Positions 1 through 6,230 of a stretch of 8,235 nt of DNA are shown in pieces. Each line of letters starts with the position of its first letter. Within the stretch, counting starts at the first letter, position 1. The notes beneath the pieces were generated by a model. It saw nothing but the letters and a program-made list of their open reading frames with translations. It searched no databases and was not told where the DNA came from. Origin of the DNA: Amylibacter sp. (GTDB lineage: Bacteria > Pseudomonadota > Alphaproteobacteria > Rhodobacterales > Rhodobacteraceae); NCBI GenBank assembly GCA_030625465.1, contig DAOUQS010000076.1, positions 1-8,235 of the forward strand. Direction: 5' to 3'. The position numbers were made by a program, and so were the translations under genes.

Positions 1-12
1 ACGAGTGAAAAA

Positions 13-747
13 ATGAACGATATATCCCCCGGCAATACGCCGCCGCCGTTGTTTTCGGTCAAGCGCATGCTGCCGTTTATAGTGATTATACTGGTGGCGG
101 TTCTGGGGTTTGTGTTCTTGCGCGATTACCTGAATTTCGACCAGTTTGCGAAAAACCAAGAGACTTTGCAGGCGTGGCGTGATGGAAACTATGTTTTGGC
201 GTCGCTTGTTTTTATTGTGATTTATATACTGATTGTGGCCTTTTCGCTGCCGGGTGCGGCGATTGTCTCGCTTGCGGGCGGGTTTTTATTTGGGCTGTTT
301 CCGGGTGCTTTGTATAATATCGGGTCGGCAACAATTGGTGCGGTCGCGATTTTCATGGCGGCGCGAATGGGATTCGGGGAAGCTTTGTCGGCAAAGATGG
401 ACAGTTCCAAAGGGGCCGTGGGCAAAATCAAGGAAGGTTTGAAAACGGACGAGATCAGTTACCTGCTGATCATGCGTCTGGTGCCTGCGGTGCCGTTCTT
501 TGTTGCCAATCTGGTCCCCGCGCTGGTCGGGGTCAATTTGCGGCGGTTCATCTGGACAACATTTGTCGGAATTATTCCGGGCGGTGTGGTTTATACTTGG
601 GTGGGTGTCGGTCTTGCCGGGGTTTTTGCCCGTGGCGAGACGCCCAACCTGGGTATTATATTCGAATGGCAGATTTTGGGGCCGCTGCTGGGGTTGGCGG
701 GGCTTGCGATGCTGCCGGTTATTTTGAAAAAGTTTAAGGGTAAATAA
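13..747 (+). CDS. TVP38/TMEM64 (VTT domain, DedA-like) inner-membrane protein
   Basis: A 244-residue multi-pass membrane protein. Hydrophobic segments lie at about residues 19-36, 60-80, 84-118 (a re-entrant or helical pair rich in Gly), 150-174, 179-201 and 218-238. Family signatures of the VTT/SNARE-associated Golgi domain are visible: SLPGAAIVSLAGGFLFG at 78-94, then R155 in the RLVPAVPFFVANLVPALVG stretch (155-173), then a GIIPGG turn (186-191). DedA/VTT proteins are linked in the literature to lipid scramblase or flippase activity and membrane homeostasis; the substrate here is unknown. Its TAA stop abuts the ATG of the flavoprotein gene, so the two are probably cotranslated. The ATG at 13 was chosen because MNDISPGN gives a normal cytoplasmic N-terminus before the first helix. 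The frame is open back to base 1, so an upstream start outside the window cannot be excluded; a weak GAG at 3-5 could serve as ribosome binding site. Confidence 0.9.
   Translation: MNDISPGNTPPPLFSVKRMLPFIVIILVAVLGFVFLRDYLNFDQFAKNQETLQAWRDGNYVLASLVFIVIYILIVAFSLPGAAIVSLAGGFLFGLFPGALYNIGSATIGAVAIFMAARMGFGEALSAKMDSSKGAVGKIKEGLKTDEISYLLIMRLVPAVPFFVANLVPALVGVNLRRFIWTTFVGIIPGGVVYTWVGVGLAGVFARGETPNLGIIFEWQILGPLLGLAGLAMLPVILKKFKGK
736..740 (+). promoter_or_regulatory. Ribosome binding site of the flavoprotein gene, inside the upstream gene
   Basis: AAGGG lies 7 bases before the ATG at 748, within the last codons of the membrane-protein gene. The stop TAA (745-747) touches the start ATG with no gap. 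This arrangement supports translational coupling of the two genes and fixes the flavoprotein start. Confidence 0.7.
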
Positions 748-2163
748 ATGGTCACGCGTATCAAAACCGATCTTTGTATTATTGGCGCCGGCTCAGGTGG
801 TTTGTCCGTGGCGGCGGGAGCCGTGCAAATGGGTGCCAATGTGGTTTTGCTTGAAGGCGCCAAGATGGGGGGCGATTGCCTGAATTACGGCTGCGTTCCG
901 TCAAAGGCACTGATTGCGGCGGGTAAACATGCGCATGCGATGACAACGGGTGCGCCGTTCGGGGTCACGCCTGTGGTGCCGAAAGTGGATTATGCTGCCG
1001 TTAAGGATCATGTGCATAACGTGATTGCCGGGATTGCGCCGCATGACAGTGTGGAGCGGTTCAAGGGCATGGGCGTGAATGTGATCACTGAATACGGGGC
1101 GTTTATTTCACCTACTGAGGTGCAGGCGGGGGATACGGTTATTCAGGCGCGCCGTTTTGTGATCTCGACCGGGTCTTCGCCGTTCGTGCCGCCAATCCCC
1201 GGATTGGACAAGGTGAAACATTACACAAACGAGGATATTTTTGATCTGCGCGAGAAGCCGAAACATTTGCTGATTATCGGTGGCGGGCCAATTGGCATGG
1301 AGTTGGCGCAGGCGCATGTGCGGCTGGGCTGCAAAGTGACCGTGATTGAAGGCCTTCGTGCATTGGGGCGTGATGATCCTGAAATGGCGGCAATCGCTTT
1401 GGCGCGCATCCGTGCCGAGGGTGTGAAGATCGCAGAAAACGCCATGGCATCCAGAATAAGTCAACGCGGGGCGGTGATTACGGTTGAAACCAAGGACGGT
1501 GCAAAGTTCAAAGGCTCGCATCTGTTGATGGCTGTGGGGCGCAAGCCGAATACGGATAAGCTGGGGCTTGAGGTCGCGGGGATTGCGCCGGTCCGTGGCG
1601 GTATCAAGGTGGACGCATCCCTAAAGACAACCAACAAACGTGTGTACGCGATTGGCGATGTGGCTGGCGCTTTGCAGTTCACCCATGTGGCGGGCTATCA
1701 TGCGGGCGTGATTATCCGGTCTGCCTTGTTCGGGTTGCCCTCAAAGGCCAGTTCCGCGCATATTCCATGGGCAACTTATATAGATCCGGAAATGGCACAA
1801 GTGGGTATGACGGAAGCACAAGCGCGTGATATGTATAGTGACAAGCTGGAAGTGTTGCGTTTTGAGTATGCGGAAAATGACCGGGCACGGGCAGAATTGA
1901 CAACGACGGGGTTGATCAAGGTGATGATTGTCAAGGGGCGGCCCGTGGGGGCCAGTATTGTTGGCGCGCAAGCCGGTGAGCTGATCCAGACATGGGCCTT
2001 GGTGATTGCCAATAAATTGAAAATCGGCGCGGTGGCGGCGATGGTGGCACCCTATCCGACGCTGGGCGAGATCAATAAGCGGGCGGCGGGCCAATATTAC
2101 ACGCCGCGCCTGTTTGAAAGTAACTTTGTGAAAAGGATCGTAAAACTGGTGCAACGTTTCTGA
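748..2163 (+). CDS. FAD-dependent pyridine nucleotide-disulfide oxidoreductase (mercuric reductase/dihydrolipoyl dehydrogenase-like)
   Basis: A 471-residue class I flavoprotein disulfide reductase. Seen in order: the FAD dinucleotide-binding motif GAGSGG (residues 13-18); the redox-active disulfide GGDCLNYGCVPSK with C44 and C49; a second Rossmann motif GGGPIG (178-183) for NAD(P)H; the second FAD motif YAIGDVAG (300-307); and the dimerisation domain from about 340. In lipoamide dehydrogenases the C-terminal HPT motif carries the catalytic base; here the matching stretch is APYPTLGE with Tyr436 in place of the His, as in mercuric reductases. However, there is no N-terminal heavy-metal domain and no C-terminal Cys pair (the protein ends VKLVQRF; its only other cysteines are C10 and C195), so true Hg(II) reduction is unlikely. 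The disulfide substrate is unknown. Abutting the VTT membrane gene, it probably forms a membrane-associated redox module, since fusions of these two families are known. Confidence 0.93.
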   Translation: MVTRIKTDLCIIGAGSGGLSVAAGAVQMGANVVLLEGAKMGGDCLNYGCVPSKALIAAGKHAHAMTTGAPFGVTPVVPKVDYAAVKDHVHNVIAGIAPHDSVERFKGMGVNVITEYGAFISPTEVQAGDTVIQARRFVISTGSSPFVPPIPGLDKVKHYTNEDIFDLREKPKHLLIIGGGPIGMELAQAHVRLGCKVTVIEGLRALGRDDPEMAAIALARIRAEGVKIAENAMASRISQRGAVITVETKDGAKFKGSHLLMAVGRKPNTDKLGLEVAGIAPVRGGIKVDASLKTTNKRVYAIGDVAGALQFTHVAGYHAGVIIRSALFGLPSKASSAHIPWATYIDPEMAQVGMTEAQARDMYSDKLEVLRFEYAENDRARAELTTTGLIKVMIVKGRPVGASIVGAQAGELIQTWALVIANKLKIGAVAAMVAPYPTLGEINKRAAGQYYTPRLFESNFVKRIVKLVQRF

Positions 2164-2206
2164 CAATGCGCAATTCTATATTAAAGGGTAAAAATCAGCG
2201 TTGCGG

Positions 2207-2278
2207 CTGAAAGTTGAACGCCCTAAACACCAAGCTAGAACCGAGGACATATGTTTTTGAAGTCACTTTCAGGGCGTT
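2207..2278 (+). promoter_or_regulatory. Candidate alternative RNA structure over the kinase start
   Basis: Two perfect 8-base inverted repeats span the leader and first codons of the histidine kinase. CTGAAAGT (2207-2214) complements ACTTTCAG (2265-2272), and AACGCCCT (2217-2224) complements AGGGCGTT (2271-2278). The pairings cross and share bases 2271-2272, so they cannot both form fully. The second helix runs into six Ts (2277-2282) and may be extended by AAACA (2225-2229) pairing with TGTTT (2252-2256), which covers part of the start codon. The pairs are seen in the sequence; a regulatory role is inferred. Confidence 0.35.
2243..2247 (+). promoter_or_regulatory. Ribosome binding site of the histidine kinase
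   Basis: GAGGA ends only 3 bases before the ATG at 2251. This is a short spacing that may limit initiation. A later start would remove the first transmembrane helix, so the ATG at 2251 is kept. Confidence 0.5.
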
Positions 2279-3642
2279 TTTTGTTACTGACGATCATCTT
2301 TGTGATGCTCGCCGAGGTGATGATCTTTGTCCCGTCTGTAGCACGTTTCAGGGTGGATTATCTGCAAACGCGGCTTGATAGATCGCAAATCGCATCGCTT
2401 GCTTTGCTGGCTTCGCCTGATGATATGCTGACGCCTGAGTTGGAGGCCGAGTTATTGCGCAATGCGGATGTGTTGAATGTGGCATTGCAGCGGAATTCGG
2501 TACGCGAGTTGATGCTTTCCTCGCCAATGAAATCCCCGATTGATCAGACCTTTGATTTAAGGGGCGCAAGTGCCTGGGTTTTGATCCGTGATGCGATGCA
2601 GGTTTTGTGGAACAATGATGACAGGGTGATCCGTGTGCGCGGGGAACCTGTGAATGAAGCCGGGCACCTGATTGAGGCGGCTTTGTATGAAAAGCCTTTG
2701 CGTAATGCCATGATAGATTACGGGCTGAATATTTTTAAATTGTCGCTGGTTATTTCCGTGATCACGGGGGCTTTGTTGTTTATTGCGGTGCGCTGGTTGC
2801 TTGTTTTACCGATCAGCCGGCTTGTCAGCCAAATCCGCGAATTTGAAGCGGCCCCTGAAGATGCCCGCCTGATTATTCAACCGCAAGCCGGTGTAACCGA
2901 GTTGTTTGAGGCTGAAACGGCAATTCAATCTATGCAGACACAGGTAAGCCAGTCGCTGAAACAAAAGGGACGTTTGGCCGAGCTTGGCAGTGCCGTATCC
3001 AAAATCAGCCACGATCTGCGCAATATTCTGACGACAACACAACTGTTAGCCGACCGGATGGAAATGAGCGATGATCCCGCAGTGCAAAAAACCGCACCAA
3101 AACTGGTTACATCGCTGTCGCGCGCGGTAAATCTGTGTGAAAGTACGTTGCGTTTTGGCAAGGCCGAGGAAACCGCGCCGAATTTGACGACATTCGCAAT
3201 GCAGCCTTTGCTGGCGGAAGTGGTCGACGGCGAGTGCCTGTCGGTCGGGAAGACAAATATTCGTATTTCATCGACGGTTGAAGGTGATATTTCCATGCGC
3301 GCTGATCGTGAACAGCTTTACCGGATTGTTAGCAATATCGTGCGTAATGCGCGACAGGTATTGTCAGCCCGAAAGCAAGCAGGTGACATTCAGGTTCTGG
3401 GTGAAGAAACTGCGCAAAGTTGGACGATCAAGGTTTCAGATAACGGGCCCGGCCTGCCGAAAAAAGCGTTGGACAACCTGTTCACCCCGTTTGAGGGTGG
3501 CGCGCGTCCGGGTGGCTCTGGTCTGGGTCTGGCGATTTCTGCGGAACTGGTCAAAGGTCACGGCGGGGAGATCGAGCTGATAACCTCTGGCCCTGAAGGC
3601 AGTACATTTTTGATAACATTGCCAAAAGATGCTGCAAATTAG
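2251..3642 (+). CDS. Membrane-bound orphan sensor histidine kinase
   Basis: A 463-residue sensor kinase. TM1 lies at about residues 10-30 and TM2 at about 163-186, enclosing a roughly 130-residue extracytoplasmic sensor region with no recognised ligand motif. A HAMP-like linker follows (about 186-235). The phosphoacceptor is His254 in SKISHDLRNILTT (250-262). The ATPase domain shows an N box with N362 and N366 (IVSNIVRNAR), a G1 box SDNGPGLP (396-403) with D397, an F box LFTPF (410-414) and a G2 box GGSGLGLAIS (421-430). All catalytic boxes are intact, so it should be an active autokinase. No response regulator is adjacent in the window, making it an orphan whose partner lies elsewhere. The 87-base gap upstream could carry its own promoter or belong to a transcript with the VTT/flavoprotein pair; the shared strand leaves both open. 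The signal sensed is unknown. Confidence 0.93.
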   Translation: MFLKSLSGRFLLLTIIFVMLAEVMIFVPSVARFRVDYLQTRLDRSQIASLALLASPDDMLTPELEAELLRNADVLNVALQRNSVRELMLSSPMKSPIDQTFDLRGASAWVLIRDAMQVLWNNDDRVIRVRGEPVNEAGHLIEAALYEKPLRNAMIDYGLNIFKLSLVISVITGALLFIAVRWLLVLPISRLVSQIREFEAAPEDARLIIQPQAGVTELFEAETAIQSMQTQVSQSLKQKGRLAELGSAVSKISHDLRNILTTTQLLADRMEMSDDPAVQKTAPKLVTSLSRAVNLCESTLRFGKAEETAPNLTTFAMQPLLAEVVDGECLSVGKTNIRISSTVEGDISMRADREQLYRIVSNIVRNARQVLSARKQAGDIQVLGEETAQSWTIKVSDNGPGLPKKALDNLFTPFEGGARPGGSGLGLAISAELVKGHGGEIELITSGPEGSTFLITLPKDAAN

Positions 3643-3690
3643 CAAGCATCACTGGCAAAATATGTTGATCCGCCCTATTCCTGACAAATC

Positions 3691-3708
3691 CCCCGAATAA
3701 TTACGGGG
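3691..3708. repeat. GC-rich hairpin between kinase and ugd
   Basis: CCCCG (3691-3695) and CGGGG (3704-3708) form a perfect 5-bp stem around an 8-base AT-only loop. No T tract follows on either strand, so it is not a classical intrinsic terminator. It may be a weak terminator for the kinase transcript or a structured element ahead of ugd. It lies 27 bases upstream of the ugd start codon. Confidence 0.35.
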
Positions 3709-3724
3709 CAAAGAAGGTAAATTT

Positions 3725-3729
3725 AGAGG
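3725..3729 (+). promoter_or_regulatory. Ribosome binding site of ugd
   Basis: AGAGG sits 6 bases ahead of the ATG at 3736, a normal spacing that supports this start. Confidence 0.6.
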
Positions 3730-3735
3730 CGTAGA

Positions 3736-5037
3736 ATGCAGTTAACAATGATCGGAACCGGCTATGTAGGACTGGTTTCAGGTGTGTGCTTTTCGGATTT
3801 CGGCCATGATGTGATCTGTGTCGATAAATTACCTGAAAAGATTGCGGCGCTGCATCGTGGCGAAGTCCCGATCTATGAGCCGGGTCTGGATGCGATGATG
3901 GCGAAGAATGTCGCTAACGGCCGGTTGCAATTCACGCTTGATCTGAAGGATGCCGTGGGTGCGGCGGACGCTGTTTTTATTGCTGTCGGTACGCCCACAC
4001 GGCGCGGGGATGGGCACGCGGATTTGACTTATGTCTATGATGCCGCCCGCGATATTGCCCGCGCGTTGAAGGGTTATACGGTCATTGTGACAAAATCGAC
4101 TGTGCCGGTGGGCACCAACCGCGAGGTTGAACGGGTGATCCGTGCTGAAAATCCGCATGCGGATTTTGATGTATCCTCGAACCCCGAGTTTTTGCGTGAA
4201 GGGGCGGCAATCGAAGATTTCATGCGCCCTGATCGTGTGGTTGTCGGGTTGGAAAGTGAGCGCGCAAAGGGTGTCATGGCGAAGATTTATCGCCCGTTGG
4301 CATTACGCGAGGCACCGATTGTTTACACTGATCTGGAAAGTGCCGAGATGATTAAATATGCCGCCAATGCATTTTTGGCGACCAAGATCACCTTTATCAA
4401 TGAAATCGCCAACCTGTGTGAAAAGGTTGGCGCGAACATTCAATCTGTGGCCAAGGGTATGGGTATGGATAATCGTATCGGTGGAAAGTTTCTGCATGCG
4501 GGGCCAGGTTATGGCGGATCATGTTTTCCGAAGGATACCAAGGCTTTGGCGCGCATCGGGCAAGATCATGCCAGCCCTATTAAAATCATTGAAACCGTGA
4601 TTGCGATCAATGATGATCGCAAACGGCAGATGGTTGATAAGGTCATGTACCTGTGTGGTGACAAGGTTAAGGGCAAGAAAATCGCCATTCTGGGCGTGAC
4701 GTTCAAACCCAACACCGATGATATGCGTGATAGCCCATCGCTGACCATTGTGCCCGCACTTGTGGGTGCGGGGGCCGATGTGCATGTGGTTGACCCGCAA
4801 GGGCGTAAAGAGGGTGAGGAATTGTTGCCGTCTGTCACATGGGTTGACGATGCGTATGCGGCGGCGAAAGATGCGGAAGCTATCGTTGTGTTAACCGAAT
4901 GGAACGAATTTCGCGCCCTTGATCTGAAACGTTTGGCTGGGGTGATGAAAGACCCGAAAATGGCAGATCTGCGGAATATTTATGATCCCGAAGAGGCAAA
5001 AGAGGCCGGTCTGGATTACCTGTCTATTGGCCGGTAG
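3736..5037 (+). CDS. ugd: UDP-glucose 6-dehydrogenase
   Basis: Cytoplasmic enzyme that oxidises UDP-glucose to UDP-glucuronate with two NAD+, supplying the sugar acid for exopolysaccharide, capsule, LPS or glucuronosyl lipids. At 433 residues it has the usual length of the bacterial class. An N-terminal Rossmann domain opens with GTGYVG (7-12), with the acidic residue D30 ending the second strand for NAD+. Then come the VGTPT (84-88) and TKSTVPVGT (119-127) motifs and SNPEFLREG (148-156) with the conserved Glu151. The central helix carries K207 and N211 in IKYAANAF. The catalytic Cys263 sits in GPGYGGSCFPKD (256-267), and the UDP-binding domain includes FKPNTDDMRDSPS (323-335). All expected catalytic residues are present. 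No other polysaccharide gene is in the window, so the pathway it feeds cannot be named. Its 3' end overlaps the convergent Hint gene by 22 bases. Confidence 0.97.
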   Translation: MQLTMIGTGYVGLVSGVCFSDFGHDVICVDKLPEKIAALHRGEVPIYEPGLDAMMAKNVANGRLQFTLDLKDAVGAADAVFIAVGTPTRRGDGHADLTYVYDAARDIARALKGYTVIVTKSTVPVGTNREVERVIRAENPHADFDVSSNPEFLREGAAIEDFMRPDRVVVGLESERAKGVMAKIYRPLALREAPIVYTDLESAEMIKYAANAFLATKITFINEIANLCEKVGANIQSVAKGMGMDNRIGGKFLHAGPGYGGSCFPKDTKALARIGQDHASPIKIIETVIAINDDRKRQMVDKVMYLCGDKVKGKKIAILGVTFKPNTDDMRDSPSLTIVPALVGAGADVHVVDPQGRKEGEELLPSVTWVDDAYAAAKDAEAIVVLTEWNEFRALDLKRLAGVMKDPKMADLRNIYDPEEAKEAGLDYLSIGR

Positions 5038-6053
5038 GCGGGCTGCTGCTGTAAGGCGCGTAGCGCGATTGCAGTTTCATGTGATTTTAGGCTGATGCGT
5101 GCTGTTTTGCCATAGTTGCCGATATCACCCTTTAATGCCGGAAATAATTCATAAATCTCTTGCTGTGTTGCTTTGCTGAACGAAGTCATCGCCTGGCCTC
5201 CGGGATGGAAACTTTCGCTTGGGCAACCTTCGGCAAAGATGATTTGGTGATTATCCAGCAAAATATGGTAATATCCGACTTCTCCGCCATCTTCGCGTGT
5301 GATTGACTGGTCGTTCAGTAGGGATTTTGCAGTGACCAGAACCTCGGTATGATCGAACAAAAGTTCCAGCCGCCAGCCGGTCAGTAGCATGCGGTGTTGT
5401 GGGGAAACCAGTAAATCGCGCGTATTGCCCAAAGCACCGGCCCGAATGCGGATCGGGGCATATTTGCCGTGGGCCAGAAACTTTTGTGATCCGACCCAGC
5501 GAACAGGTTGGTCACCTTGCCCCCGGGTTTTCACCAGATCGCCCGCGCGCAGATCCTCGACCGGTATTTGGCCGGATGGTGTGGTAATCAACGTTCCTTT
5601 TACAAAGCATACCGGGATATCCGGCGGGGTCGTGTTGACATTTTGTACGCTGATCGCACCGTTACCGAAAGCATCCATTTCCGCTTGGGTGGCTTCTTCG
5701 TCCGGCATGAACGAAAGGCGTGTTGTATCCCCGGGCGATGGATAATCCTGTACGGTAATTATGATAACAGTAGAGCCTTCAAACTGGTCTGGAACCTGTT
5801 GTGACCCATCTTTTTTAAGGGTGGGCATTGTGCCGCTAAGTTCAAAGGTGAAACTATACGAAATTCCATCGATCACGACTTGCGTATCGGGGTCTACACC
5901 GCCGCCTGATGGTTGCTCCAGAAAAAGGTCGCCCGGGTCGCCGCTGGCTGTTTGGGCGTCAAAGGTGATTTGAAAGCTGCTTGCCCCGGTCAGATTAAGA
6001 GCAGGGTTGTTTGCAGCCCCGCTGTCTTCACGTACCCAATATGTAGTTGCCAT
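5016..6053 (-). CDS. Hint (hedgehog/intein) domain-containing protein
   Basis: A 345-residue protein counted from the ATG at 6053. Residues 1 to about 145 form a beta-rich N-terminal region with Gly/Ser/Asp-rich segments and no recognised domain. From C149 the hedgehog/intein-type autoprocessing fold (Hint_2 type) begins with CFVKGTLITTPSG, followed by IPVEDLRAGDLVKT, the LLVSPQHRML block with H220, and the HILLDNHQIIFAEG block (263-276). The tail SESFHPG...LFPAL and YGKTARISL is typical of this group, which is common in Rhodobacteraceae. By analogy with Hint proteins, C149 could be the nucleophile of an N-S acyl shift, releasing the N-terminal part; this is not shown. There is no Sec signal peptide, so export, if any, would use another route. 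A GTG at 6065 would add MQCI; the ATG is preferred because it begins the MATTYWVRED N-terminus. Substrate and role are unknown. Confidence 0.88.
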   Translation of the reverse strand: MATTYWVREDSGAANNPALNLTGASSFQITFDAQTASGDPGDLFLEQPSGGGVDPDTQVVIDGISYSFTFELSGTMPTLKKDGSQQVPDQFEGSTVIIITVQDYPSPGDTTRLSFMPDEEATQAEMDAFGNGAISVQNVNTTPPDIPVCFVKGTLITTPSGQIPVEDLRAGDLVKTRGQGDQPVRWVGSQKFLAHGKYAPIRIRAGALGNTRDLLVSPQHRMLLTGWRLELLFDHTEVLVTAKSLLNDQSITREDGGEVGYYHILLDNHQIIFAEGCPSESFHPGGQAMTSFSKATQQEIYELFPALKGDIGNYGKTARISLKSHETAIALRALQQQPAYRPIDR

Positions 6054-6095
6054 TATGCACTGCACCCGTTTTTAGGTATGTGTGCTTGTGAAAGC

Positions 6096-6129
6096 TGGCA
6101 AAATCAAGGAAAAATTGGCATAATCAGGG
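6096..6129. repeat. Pair of 14-bp near-identical direct repeats, 20 bp apart
   Basis: TGGCAAAATCAAGG (6096-6109) and TGGCATAATCAGGG (6116-6129) match at 12 of 14 positions. Their starts are exactly 20 bp apart, about two helical turns, so a protein could bind both on the same DNA face. The second copy overlaps the candidate -35 box of dpaL. Function is inferred. Confidence 0.4.
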
Positions 6130-6143
6130 TAAATATTTACAAG
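6115..6143 (+). promoter_or_regulatory. Candidate sigma-70-type promoter for dpaL
   Basis: TTGGCA (6115-6120, 5 of 6 to consensus) is separated by 17 bases from TACAAG (6138-6143, 4 of 6). Transcription would start near 6150 and give a leader of about 80 bases. The 12-bp palindrome at 6129-6140 overlaps the spacer and -10 box, as a repressor operator would. Assignment is by eye in an AT-rich region, where chance matches are common. Confidence 0.3.
6129..6140. promoter_or_regulatory. 12-bp perfect palindrome, candidate operator
   Basis: GTAAATATTTAC reads the same on both strands. It lies in the divergent gap between the Hint gene and dpaL and overlaps the candidate dpaL -10 box. This is the symmetry expected of a dimeric regulator site, but no regulator gene is adjacent. 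Confidence 0.35.
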
Positions 6144-6151
6144 TATTATTA

Positions 6152-6183
6152 ATAAACTTTATGGTTATAAACTTTATGGTTAT
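6152..6183. repeat. Exact 15-bp tandem duplication containing an 11-bp palindrome
   Basis: ATAAACTTTATGGTT occurs twice in tandem (6152-6166 and 6167-6181), and two bases of a third copy follow. Each unit contains ATAAACTTTAT, a perfect inverted repeat around a central C, at 6152-6162 and 6167-6177. A palindrome TTATTAATAA (6146-6155) overlaps the left edge. It could be a doubled operator or a slippage product in AT-rich DNA. Confidence 0.6.
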
Positions 6184-6216
6184 GTAGAATGTGCCGCTAT
6201 ATAAACGGCTTACCTT

Positions 6217-6222
6217 GAGGGG
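6217..6222 (+). promoter_or_regulatory. Strong ribosome binding site of dpaL
   Basis: GAGGGG lies 8 bases before the ATG at 6231. It is the best Shine-Dalgarno match in the window and fixes the dpaL start. Confidence 0.75.
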
Positions 6223-6230
6223 ACGCGTAA

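Noticed and set aside
1108..1521. 137-codon open frame on the - strand opposite the NAD(P)H-binding domain of the flavoprotein
   Set aside because: Antisense shadow of a strongly conserved gene; biased composition and no motif.
748..2163. Annotation as mercuric reductase (merA)
   Set aside because: The C-terminal Cys pair, the metal-binding N-terminal domain and mer operon neighbours are all absent.
1741..2166. 141-codon open frame on the - strand opposite the flavoprotein gene
   Set aside because: It mirrors conserved flavoprotein sequence, is rich in His/Arg/Pro, and shows no domain or start signal.
2214..2241. TTGAAC, 16 bases, TAGAAC as a promoter for the histidine kinase
   Set aside because: Each box matches consensus at only 4 of 6 positions, and transcription would start almost at the start codon, leaving no leader for the visible ribosome site.
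3665..3703. TTGATC or CTGACA as a -35 box for ugd
   Set aside because: No acceptable -10 box occurs at 16-18 bases from either hexamer.
5004..5035. Direct repeat GGCCGGT (5004-5010 and 5029-5035) at the end of ugd
   Set aside because: Seven bases in GC-rich coding sequence can recur by chance, and no regular spacing or symmetry supports a function.
5055..5072. Self-complementary CGCG-TAG-CGCG stretch near the 3' end of the Hint gene as a ugd terminator
   Set aside because: It lies in Hint codons, the loop is only three bases and no T tract follows; it is more likely a by-product of Ala/Arg/Leu codons.
5389..5804. Several overlapping + strand open frames opposite the Hint gene
   Set aside because: They compete with one another and with clear Hint motifs on the other strand; none has a ribosome site or family signature.
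6094..6126. FNR/FnrL-type box suggested by ATCAA and ATCA near 6103-6126
   Set aside because: The matching TTGAT half-site is missing at the required spacing for both copies.
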